This document shows, piece after piece, positions 5,900 through 12,687 of a DNA stretch of 12,753 bases. The notes under the pieces are model-generated. The model saw only the letters and a list, made by a program, of their open reading frames with translations, was not told the origin of the DNA and made no database searches. The translations under genes and the position numbers were made by a program. This DNA comes from RGIG5579 sp045601445 (GTDB lineage: Bacteria > Bacillota > Clostridia > Oscillospirales > SIG627), in the NCBI GenBank assembly GCA_045601445.1, contig JAZRZQ010000010.1:1-12753 (forward strand), in the 5' to 3' direction. Numbering within the stretch: position 1 is the stretch's first letter; every line of letters starts with the position of its first letter.

Positions 5900-6910
5900 T
5901 TATTTACCGGACTGGTAAAAGCCGACCTTTCTGTATACTTTGGAGATCGTTTTGCGGGCAATGTAGGAGGCCTTTTCGCGGCCCTCTTGCAAAATGCCGT
6001 CGAGGTAAGCCTTGTCCGCGGTGAGCTTCTTGAACTCGGCCTGCAAGGGGGCAAGCAGATCCGCGCAGGTCTCTCCGACCGCCGTCTTGAACTCGCCGTA
6101 GCCCTTTCCCTCAAATTCGCGCTCGATCTCTTCGTTTGTCTTTCCCGTCAGAGACGCGTAAATGTTGACCAGATTGAAAATGCCGGGACGGCTGGGGTCT
6201 GCCGCGACGCGTGCCTCGGAATCGGTGACTGCCCGCTTGAACTTTTTGATAATCACGTCTCTCGGATCGAGCATAAAGATCGAAGCGTTTTCGTTGGGAT
6301 CGGATTTCGACATTTTTCGCTCCGGCTCGGCAAGGGACATAATTCTCGCGCTGGACTTGAGAATATACGCTTCCGGCACCGTAAAGGTCGGGGAGTAGGC
6401 GGCGTTGAAGCGCTGTGCGATGTCGCGGGTCAATTCAATGTGCTGCTTCTGGTCGGAGCCGACGGGCACCAGATCCGCCTGATACAGAAGAATGTCGGCG
6501 GCCATCAGCACGGGGTAGGTAAACAGACCCGCGTTGATGTTGTCGGCGTGCTTTTGGCTCTTGTCCTTGAATTGGGTCATACGGGACAATTCACCGAACA
6601 TCGTGTTACAGCCGAGCACCCAGGAAAGCTGGGTATGCTCGGGCACTTGGCTTTGTAGGAAAAAGGCCGCCTTTTTCGGATCAATCCCGCTGGCAAGATA
6701 AAGGGCCAGCGTTTCCAGACTTTTCTTGCGAAGCACGGCGCTTTCCTGACGCACCGTAATGGCGTGCAGATCCGCAACGCAGTAAATACATTCAAATTCA
6801 TCCTGCAGATCAGCCCAATTCTTCAAGGCGCCGAGGTAGTTTCCCAGCGTCAGATTTCCCGAGGGCTGAACGGCGGAAAAGATTCTCTTTTTTGCTTGGA
6901 GTTCTTCCAT
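5900..6910 (-). CDS. trpS: Tryptophanyl-tRNA synthetase
   Basis: A 336-residue class Ic aminoacyl-tRNA synthetase that charges tRNA-Trp. It shows PSGNLTLGNYLGAL near 16-29, the Bacillus-type variant of the HIGH signature; the ADLHAIT segment; QFKDKSQK; LLYQADLVPVGSDQKQHIELTRD, the usual tryptophan-pocket region; and KMSKSDPNE at about 199. Length is normal for bacterial TrpS. The start is placed at MEELQAKKRIF (ATG 6910), preceded by AAGGAAA at 6916-6922, rather than at the longer in-frame ATG at 6976, which lies close to the predicted transcription start. The leader is only about 48 bases, too short for the T-box that controls trpS in many Bacillota. It is followed after two bases by the tagO-like gene. 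Confidence 0.96.
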   Translation of the reverse strand: MEELQAKKRIFSAVQPSGNLTLGNYLGALKNWADLQDEFECIYCVADLHAITVRQESAVLRKKSLETLALYLASGIDPKKAAFFLQSQVPEHTQLSWVLGCNTMFGELSRMTQFKDKSQKHADNINAGLFTYPVLMAADILLYQADLVPVGSDQKQHIELTRDIAQRFNAAYSPTFTVPEAYILKSSARIMSLAEPERKMSKSDPNENASIFMLDPRDVIIKKFKRAVTDSEARVAADPSRPGIFNLVNIYASLTGKTNEEIEREFEGKGYGEFKTAVGETCADLLAPLQAEFKKLTADKAYLDGILQEGREKASYIARKTISKVYRKVGFYQSGK

Positions 6911-6964
6911 AACCGTTTCCTTTTCTGATTGGCTTTGCGCAAATGGCGTGGCATTGCTTTTATC

Positions 6965-6993
6965 ATCATACCACAACTTTTACTTCATTTCAA
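6965..6993 (-). promoter_or_regulatory. Sigma-A promoter of trpS
   Basis: On the minus strand, TTGAAA (6993-6988) and TATGAT (6970-6965) are separated by 17 bases, one mismatch each from consensus. The -35 overlaps the TGA stop of the MFS-GH2 gene at 6992-6990. No terminator separates that gene from trpS, so read-through from the upstream gene is also possible. Confidence 0.75.
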
Positions 6994-9900
6994 GCCCGTG
7001 GCGAAATTTCCTCTCCCTCTCCCGCAAAGGCTTCCTTCAGCTCCTTAGCGATCGCGCGCATCGCGGCGGGGTCGGCCTTGCAGATCCTGCGATCGTAGGT
7101 GAGAATGCCGTTGGTCTCGTCCTCGACGTCCGAGAGCTGTGTCAGCACCGTCGCGCAAACACCGCTTTGCACCGCCGGCAGGATCTGCTTGCGGTAAAGC
7201 TCCTCGATCGCCCTTTGCCATTTTGCACGGTCGGCGTAAAAGCGGTAGCCGAAGCTTTTGTCGGGGCTTGAAACGTGCCCTTGCATTTTCAGGGAATACC
7301 CGCCGAACTCGCTCAGCACCGTCGGCTTCTCTCCCGCGCGAAGGGTCACGGGCTTAAAGTAGATATGCTCGCTTTGCACGTCACTCTCGCTCTCGGCAAA
7401 CCAGCCCGAGGTGGCGTCCCAGATGCGGCTCGGATCGAGCGCCTTGAGACGGCGGTAGCAAGCGTCGGCGTCGAACTGTCCCCAGCCCTCGTTGAAGATC
7501 GTGTAGTACAAAACGCACGGATGGGAGTACAGTGCCTCGCAGATGCCCTCGGCGCACGCAAGAAAGTTCTTCTTGGTCGCATCGTCTATGCGATGGGTAA
7601 TGCCGCGGCGAATGCCCAGAGTCGGCAGAGCGGTGTCAAGGAAAAAGGAATACGCACCGCATTGGATCATATCCTGAAATACGGCCATTCCGAGTCGGTC
7701 GCAGTCGTAGTAAAACAATTCCGGCTCCAATTTGATGTGCTTGCGGAGCATATTGAAGCCGCAGGATTTCATTTGGAGAATGTCGTTCTCAAAGCCGCGC
7801 TCGGTCGCAGGCAGGAAAATGCCGTCGGGGAAATAGCCCTGATCGAGAACCCCGTGGAAATAATACGGCTTTCGGTTGAGAAGAAGCGTCTGTTTGCCGC
7901 GCAGCTCTCCGAGGCTAATCTCGCGGAGCGCAAAATACGATTCCACCCGATCCTCGCCCGAGATCAGCGCGAAGCGGTACAGATAGGGGCTTTCGGGTGT
8001 CCAGAGCCTCGGCTCGGGAAGCGTCAGAGAAAAACGCTCGCCCTCGAAGCGGTATTCCGTCGCGCGGTTTTCCTCGTGCAGGATCAGCGTCTTTTTCTTC
8101 TCCCCGCCGCGTATGTCAAGTGTAACCGTATCGACGGTGGTCTGCGTGCGGATCGACTCGATCGCTTTTATCGGACAGCTTTCGATCCAGACCGTCTGCC
8201 AAAGGCCGCTGACGGGCGTGTACCACATCCCGCCGCGCTTCTCGCTCTGCTTCCCCCAAGGGAGCGAGCGGTCAAGCGGGTCGGAGACGCGCACGGTCAA
8301 TTCATTCTCGCCGCGCCGCGCGCGGGAGGTAATGTCAAGGGAAAAGGGGAGATAGGGAAGCTTATTCTCCCCGATGCGCTCACCGTTTAAAAAGACCTCT
8401 GCCCGTTGATCGACCGCACCGAAGTGAAGCAGCGTGCGGCCGCGGAAAAATGCTTCACTCAGTTCAAAGCGGCGCTGATAGATGAGAGTCTCGTCCTTTT
8501 GGATCTCCCGTTTTATGCCGGACAGACGGCTCTGCGGCGGGAAGGGAACGCGAATCGTGCCGATTTCGACCGTCTTGCCCTTCTTTTCCAAGGAAAGAGC
8601 CCAGTTTCCGTTCAGACACAGATAAGAGTCACGCACCATCAGCGGGCGCGGATAGCGGGAAAAGGGAACGTCCCCGTCTTTGATTTCCTCTTCGAACTCG
8701 GTGGTCAGGACGGGGTGCGGCTTTTCCTTTTTCTTCCAGAAGAAAAGAGCAATGAGAACGGGTACGGCCGCGAAAAACGCTCCCAGAAAGATTCCCTCGT
8801 CCGGAATGAAGGAGACCGTTCCGTCAGAGCCCGTGATCGTTTTGGCGTTCTGCAGGATCGTTTTTCCGATGTACGGGCCGATCACACCGGGCACAAGCAC
8901 CTGCGAGCAAATGCGAATGCCCTGAAACATCCCCGCCTTGCCCTTGGGGGTCAGATCGCGGATCTGCGCGCCGAACACGGCCATCCCCGACAAATATCCG
9001 CACATCATCAGAAGAGAGCCGATGAAAACGGGGAGTGTCGAACGGAAGAAATACAAAACGGCGTAGCCCGTCAAAAGCGAGAAAAGCGCGATCAAGCCCG
9101 AAAAGCGCAGTCCCTTTCGGTCGTAGATCCTGCCCCAAAGCGCTGTCACGGCCGAAGCGATGACGATCGCGGGTGCCATCACGAGAACGTAATCGCTCAT
9201 TTGAAGCGACACCTCGTAATACAGGATCAGATAGGGCATAAAGATCTGAATGGAAATATTGAACAAAACGAAGATCGCCAGCGCAAGATACAGGGTCTTG
9301 TTCTGCAGTACCGTTTTTGGAAGAAAGCCGTGAACGACGCTTCTCCAATACCCCGTGCGGCTCGGTGCAAGCTTTGCCTCGTCGATCAGCGCGATGCCGG
9401 CAAGGCCGATTCCGATCACCGCCGCACCGATGATCCCGAAGATCCACTTCCAGCTCTCGGGCTTGTCCAGATCGAAAAAGAGAAACGAGCCGAACACCAC
9501 GAGAATGGCCACCAGCGGCATCATCGCGTTGATGCCCTCGGCCGCGCCGCGGTTCTTTTCGCTTGTCGAATCGGTCAGCCAGGCGTTGAAGGCGGCGTCG
9601 TTTGCGCTCGAGCCGAAGAAGGTCATCACACAGTCCAGAAGGATCGCAAGACTCACCCCAAGGCTTGCCGCACTTGCCGTTTTCGGAAAGACGGCCGCGA
9701 CGTTCTCGGGCGTGAGGAACACGAACAGAAAAATGGAAACGCCCCATAAAACGTAGCCGAGCCAGATGAAGAGCTTTCGCTTTGCGATGCGGTCGGACAG
9801 CGCCCCCATCAGAACGGTCGTCAGCGTTGCCGTCACGGCCGAAGCGGCCACCATCGCGGAAATGTCAGCGGCCGGGGCGTGGAAGATCTTGTAGATGAAT

Positions 9901-9998
9901 ACGTTAAAATACATATTCTCCACCACCCAGGCCACTTGCCCCATCAGACTGAATACGGCCAGCGCCCACCAGAATTTTTTCGACAGCTTTTCTTTCAT
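6990..9998 (-). CDS. MFS sugar transporter fused to a GH2 family glycoside hydrolase
   Basis: One uninterrupted ORF of 1002 residues. Residues 1-421 are a 12-segment major facilitator: WVVENMYFNVFIYKIF in TM1, and the loop 2-3 motif GALSDRIAKRK (about 65-75). It resembles SLC45/GPH-type sugar permeases. FFWKKKEK ends TM12 and an acidic linker (about 427-450) follows. A complete GH2 enzyme then begins: sugar-binding jelly-roll from RDSYLCLNGNW (about 456-605), an Ig-like domain (about 608-695), and a TIM barrel (about 700-985) with LRKHIKLEPELFYYDCDRLGMAVFQDM-like sequence. The acid/base Glu837 lies in FNEGWGQFD, the nucleophile Glu897 in VLSEFGG, and DVEDETNGILTYDR near the end marks a specific GH2 clade. 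With twelve segments the hydrolase faces the cytoplasm. The ATG at 9998 is chosen because the upstream ATG at 10040 lies before the predicted transcript start; its Shine-Dalgarno is weak. Substrate (beta-galactoside, beta-glucuronide or plant glycoside) is unknown. Confidence 0.9.
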   Translation of the reverse strand: MKEKLSKKFWWALAVFSLMGQVAWVVENMYFNVFIYKIFHAPAADISAMVAASAVTATLTTVLMGALSDRIAKRKLFIWLGYVLWGVSIFLFVFLTPENVAAVFPKTASAASLGVSLAILLDCVMTFFGSSANDAAFNAWLTDSTSEKNRGAAEGINAMMPLVAILVVFGSFLFFDLDKPESWKWIFGIIGAAVIGIGLAGIALIDEAKLAPSRTGYWRSVVHGFLPKTVLQNKTLYLALAIFVLFNISIQIFMPYLILYYEVSLQMSDYVLVMAPAIVIASAVTALWGRIYDRKGLRFSGLIALFSLLTGYAVLYFFRSTLPVFIGSLLMMCGYLSGMAVFGAQIRDLTPKGKAGMFQGIRICSQVLVPGVIGPYIGKTILQNAKTITGSDGTVSFIPDEGIFLGAFFAAVPVLIALFFWKKKEKPHPVLTTEFEEEIKDGDVPFSRYPRPLMVRDSYLCLNGNWALSLEKKGKTVEIGTIRVPFPPQSRLSGIKREIQKDETLIYQRRFELSEAFFRGRTLLHFGAVDQRAEVFLNGERIGENKLPYLPFSLDITSRARRGENELTVRVSDPLDRSLPWGKQSEKRGGMWYTPVSGLWQTVWIESCPIKAIESIRTQTTVDTVTLDIRGGEKKKTLILHEENRATEYRFEGERFSLTLPEPRLWTPESPYLYRFALISGEDRVESYFALREISLGELRGKQTLLLNRKPYYFHGVLDQGYFPDGIFLPATERGFENDILQMKSCGFNMLRKHIKLEPELFYYDCDRLGMAVFQDMIQCGAYSFFLDTALPTLGIRRGITHRIDDATKKNFLACAEGICEALYSHPCVLYYTIFNEGWGQFDADACYRRLKALDPSRIWDATSGWFAESESDVQSEHIYFKPVTLRAGEKPTVLSEFGGYSLKMQGHVSSPDKSFGYRFYADRAKWQRAIEELYRKQILPAVQSGVCATVLTQLSDVEDETNGILTYDRRICKADPAAMRAIAKELKEAFAGEGEEISPRA

Positions 9999-10030
9999 TG
10001 CTTTTTCTCTTTTCTTTTCTTGATTGTGCC

Positions 10031-10059
10031 ATTTTACCATACTTCTTCCCGTAAATCAA
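10031..10059 (-). promoter_or_regulatory. Sigma-A promoter of the MFS-GH2 gene
   Basis: On the minus strand, TTGATT (10059-10054) and TAAAAT (10036-10031) are 17 bases apart. The predicted start is near 10024, downstream of the ATG at 10040 and upstream of the ATG at 9998, which supports the shorter protein. It is divergent from the promoter at 10113. Confidence 0.65.
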
Positions 10060-10112
10060 GAAATCTCCGCTCGGATTTTGCCCCGAAAAGGCAACAAAAA
10101 GCAGAAAATGTC

Positions 10113-10141
10113 TTGCAATTCGCAGCGTTTCATACTATAAT
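10113..10141 (+). promoter_or_regulatory. Sigma-A promoter of the paired CNNM genes
   Basis: TTGCAA (10113-10118) and TATAAT (10136-10141) with a 17-base spacer. The predicted start is near 10148, giving a leader of about 29 bases with AAGGAG at 10160-10165. Confidence 0.82.
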
Positions 10142-10155
10142 AGATAAAATTGCAA
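10113..10155. promoter_or_regulatory. Inverted repeat TTGCAATT/AATTGCAA bracketing the promoter
   Basis: TTGCAATT (10113-10120) covers the -35 box and its exact reverse complement AATTGCAA (10148-10155) covers the predicted transcription start. The two 8-bp arms are 27 bp apart, centre to centre about 35 bp. The arrangement fits a repressor that binds both arms or loops between them. No known operator is recognised. Confidence 0.4.
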
Positions 10156-10176
10156 CAATAAGGAGTTGGTTTTTTC

Positions 10177-11199
10177 GTGGATTTACCCGGTAGTATAGCT
10201 CTGTATGTTTTCTTTTTGATCGCTTCGGCATATTTTGCTTCAACAGAAACAGCCTATACCGCTGTCAGCAGAGTCAAGCTTCGCACCCTTGCCGATAAAG
10301 GCAACAAGCGGGCCAAAAAAGCCCTTTGGGTCTGTGACCGTTACGACAAGACCCTGTCCACCATTCTCGTCGGGAACAACCTGTTCCACGCCGCTTGCGC
10401 ATCCTTCACCACGCTCTTTGTCACTTCCCGTTTCGGAGAGGACGTCGTTTTCGTCGGTACGATCGTGACCACGCTGATCGTGTACCTTTTTGCGGAAATG
10501 ATCCCGAAGAGCTTTGCCAAGGTGCGTGCAGAGGAATTGGCGCTCTTTTTCGCCCCCGGAATGGTGCTTCTTGTCAAGCTGCTCACGCCGATCTCCGCCA
10601 TCTTCTCTGGCATCTCCAAGCTGATGAGCCGCCTTCTTTCCGCCAAGGAATCCAAAACCGTCACGGAGGAGGAACTAATCAGCATCATCGAGACCATTGA
10701 AGAAGAAAAGGTGCTCGAGCCGGAAAAGCAGGCGCTTGTCAACTCTGCCATGGAATTTCGCGAAAAGGTCGCGGCGGACATTATGATCCCCCTTTCCGAG
10801 ATCGTGTCCGTTCCCAGCTCCATTTCCACCCCCGCTCTCCTTGAGCTTGTCAAGGAGACCCCCTATTCCCGCCTTCCCGTTTACGAGGGAAAAAAGGAAA
10901 ACATCGTCGGCATTCTGCCCGTCAACGTCTTCTTGGGACTGCACGCGGCAGGCAAAAAGCCGGTTTTGCGTAAGATCCTGTTAAAGCCGTACGTATTCAA
11001 TCAAAAAACCGAGATCTCGCTTCTTTTGCAGAGAATGCGACTGAATAAGCTTCACATGGTGTTCCTGATCGACGAGCATCGCGTCAAGAGGGGAATGCTC
11101 ACCATGGAGGATCTTCTCGAGGAGCTGGTCGGTGAGATTCAGGACGAGAGCGATACCGCCGAGGGCATTGAGCTGTTGGAGGAGGTGAGCGTATCGTGA
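10177..11199 (+). CDS. CNNM-family membrane protein lacking the CorC_HlyC domain
   Basis: A 340-residue protein with a DUF21 membrane domain (about 1-155) and a CBS pair (about 200-322), ending shortly after TMEDLLEELVGEIQDESD. The C-terminal CorC_HlyC domain present in the next gene is absent, and the ORF ends by a normal overlap rather than a visible frameshift. Metal-site motifs are STETAYTAVS (22-31), VGNNLF (65-70) and AEMIPK (106-111). The last replaces the family's usual GE with AE. The CBS2 signature is DEHRVKRG instead of the common DEYGGxxG, also unusual. The start is GTG at 10177 with AAGGAG eleven bases upstream. GTGA overlap with the next gene implies coupled synthesis, and a heterodimer with it is the simplest reading since CNNM proteins are dimers. 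Likely role: Mg2+ or related cation efflux. Confidence 0.88.
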   Translation: MDLPGSIALYVFFLIASAYFASTETAYTAVSRVKLRTLADKGNKRAKKALWVCDRYDKTLSTILVGNNLFHAACASFTTLFVTSRFGEDVVFVGTIVTTLIVYLFAEMIPKSFAKVRAEELALFFAPGMVLLVKLLTPISAIFSGISKLMSRLLSAKESKTVTEEELISIIETIEEEKVLEPEKQALVNSAMEFREKVAADIMIPLSEIVSVPSSISTPALLELVKETPYSRLPVYEGKKENIVGILPVNVFLGLHAAGKKPVLRKILLKPYVFNQKTEISLLLQRMRLNKLHMVFLIDEHRVKRGMLTMEDLLEELVGEIQDESDTAEGIELLEEVSVS

Positions 11200-12485
11200 C
11201 CGGAATCCTTCCTTACGTTATCATCGTGTTTCTCCTGTTCGGCTCGGCCTTTTTCTCGGGCACGGAGATCGCCTATACCTCTCTGAGCAAAATGAAGGTC
11301 AAGAGCGTCACGGAGACGGAGCGTCCCACGCTCGTCGGGCGCCTTGTCGGCTTCATCTACAACCATTACGATTACGCCCTTTCCACCGTTTTGGTCGGAA
11401 ACAATCTGGTGAATATCGGTGCCACCACCGTGGCCTCGGTCATCGCTTTGAATTTAGCGCACTCCGCACAGATGGACGAGGGCCTTGCTTCCACCATCGT
11501 CACGGTCGTGATGACCGTCGTCATCCTCATCGTCGGCGAGATCACTCCGAAAATGATCGCGCGCCGCCTCAACGAGCCGTTTGCCAAAATGGCCGCCGTT
11601 CCGCTGATGGTGCTGATGATCCTCTTTTTCCCCGTTGTTTGGGTCACTTCCGTCATTGTGAAGCTCCTTTCGTTCCTCTGGAAAAAGAAGGACGAGCAGC
11701 AGGTCACCATCACCGAGGAGGAATTGGAAAATCTTCTCGATACCGCCGAGGATGAAGGTGTCATCAATGAAAACGATACCGAGCTGCTGCAATCCGCTCT
11801 GGAATTTACCGATCTGGATGCGGGTGACATTCTCACGCCCCGTATCGACGTCGTCGGAATCGAGGTGGGCGAGAGCATCGAGAACGTGCTCAAAACCATC
11901 AACGAAACGCAGTTCTCGCGTTTTCCCGTCTATGAGGGAACGATCGACCACGTCATCGGCATCCTCTACGTCAAGCATCTTCTCAAGGAGTTGGCCAATA
12001 ACGACGAGCCTTCCCTGCGAGATCTGCTTCTGCCCGCAACCTACCTTCCCAAGTCGATGCACCTGCACGACATTATGAATCTGTTCCGCCGCTCCCGCAC
12101 CCACATGGCGATCGTTGCCGACGAATACGGCGGCATCACGGGCGTGGTCACGATGGAGGACGTGCTCGAGCAGCTCGTCGGTGAGATCTGGGACGAAAAC
12201 GATGATATCGTCAACGAATGGCAAGAGCTCGGAAACGGAAGATTCGAATGCTCGGGCGATCTGAACTTAAGCGAGCTCTTCGACGAGCTGGAGCTGGACG
12301 AGGAGGAGCTGGAAAGCGAATGCGCCACCGTCGGCGGTTGGGCCACCGAGGTCATCGGTGCGATGCCGCAGCCCTTCGACTCCTTTGATTTTCAGCACGT
12401 TACCGTCCTTGTCAAAACGGTCGATGAAAGCCACCGCATCACCCGTCTTTTGATCCTCTCGCATCAAAGACAAACGGAAGAATAA
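11196..12485 (+). CDS. CNNM/CorC-HlyC family membrane protein, full length
   Basis: A 429-residue protein with all family parts: DUF21 (about 1-165), an acidic connecting helix (172-205, TEEELENLLDTAEDEG), a CBS pair (about 207-330, including FSRFPVYEG and ADEYGGITGVVTMEDVLEQLVGEI-type sequence) and a CorC_HlyC domain (about 338-420). Canonical motifs are intact: SGTEIAYTSLS (21-31), LVGNNLVNIGATT (66-78) and GEITPK (114-119), which form the cation site in structurally known prokaryotic CNNM/CorC proteins. It is therefore the best candidate for a working Mg2+ transporter of the three. Its GTG start overlaps the stop of the preceding gene by four bases (GTGA), and GGAGGTGAG just upstream inside that gene provides a ribosome binding site. 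A long palindrome follows 23 bases after the stop. Confidence 0.9.
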   Translation: MTGILPYVIIVFLLFGSAFFSGTEIAYTSLSKMKVKSVTETERPTLVGRLVGFIYNHYDYALSTVLVGNNLVNIGATTVASVIALNLAHSAQMDEGLASTIVTVVMTVVILIVGEITPKMIARRLNEPFAKMAAVPLMVLMILFFPVVWVTSVIVKLLSFLWKKKDEQQVTITEEELENLLDTAEDEGVINENDTELLQSALEFTDLDAGDILTPRIDVVGIEVGESIENVLKTINETQFSRFPVYEGTIDHVIGILYVKHLLKELANNDEPSLRDLLLPATYLPKSMHLHDIMNLFRRSRTHMAIVADEYGGITGVVTMEDVLEQLVGEIWDENDDIVNEWQELGNGRFECSGDLNLSELFDELELDEEELESECATVGGWATEVIGAMPQPFDSFDFQHVTVLVKTVDESHRITRLLILSHQRQTEE

Positions 12486-12508
12486 AGAAAAAAATTACGC
12501 CCCGCCAT

Positions 12509-12536
12509 AGCCAAGTGTTCTTAAGAACACTTGGCT
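12509..12536. terminator. 28-bp perfect palindrome, probable terminator of the CNNM pair
   Basis: AGCCAAGTGTTCTT is followed directly by its reverse complement (12509-12536), giving a 12-bp RNA stem with a TTAA loop. The following CGTTTT is a weak U-tract, so termination may be incomplete. A smaller palindrome, GCCTTAAGGC (12546-12555), lies just beyond and also has a TTAA centre. Confidence 0.65.
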
Positions 12537-12566
12537 CGTTTTGGTGCCTTAAGGCGTGGAAAACAA

Positions 12567-12585
12567 CCCCCAGTTCTACTGGGGG
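12567..12585. repeat. Left-end hairpin of the IS element
   Basis: Seven perfect base pairs around a five-base loop. In IS200/IS605 elements such hairpins are recognised on single-stranded DNA by the TnpA dimer, and the cleavage site lies a short distance 5' of the hairpin. Confidence 0.65.
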
Positions 12586-12613
12586 CGATAAAATACTTTA
12601 GTATATGTAATAA

Positions 12614-12684
12614 AAAAACCTTCGTGATATAATGGGAGTAAAGGTTTGGCGACCGCATTACACCCAAAATATACGGAGGTTTTT
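12614..12684 (+). promoter_or_regulatory. Possible RBS-masking stem active only in read-through RNA
   Basis: AAAAACCTTCGTG (12614-12626) can pair over 13 contiguous positions, two as G-U, with TACGGAGGTTTTT (12672-12684), which contains the transposase Shine-Dalgarno. The 5' arm lies upstream of the element's own predicted start (about 12640), so only transcripts entering from outside would form the stem. Confidence 0.45.
12625..12633 (+). promoter_or_regulatory. Extended -10 promoter of the transposase gene
   Basis: TGATATAAT is a perfect extended -10 (TGnTATAAT). No good -35 is visible 17 bases upstream. Transcription would start near 12640, about 48 bases before the ATG. Confidence 0.6.
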
Positions 12685-12687
12685 AAC

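Noticed and set aside
5828..6658. 276-codon plus-strand ORF
   Set aside because: Antisense shadow of trpS; the minus-strand frame carries all synthetase motifs.
6911..6976. Longer TrpS start at 6976
   Set aside because: That ATG lies next to the -10 box and upstream of or at the predicted transcript start, and the extra 22 residues do not resemble a synthetase N-terminus.
7275..9749. Two long plus-strand ORFs (371 and 447 codons) opposite the MFS-GH2 gene
   Set aside because: Both are antisense to clear MFS and GH2 coding sequence, have low-complexity Arg/Gly/His-rich translations, and have no ribosome binding site or recognised domain. Codon bias of the real gene explains the lack of stops.
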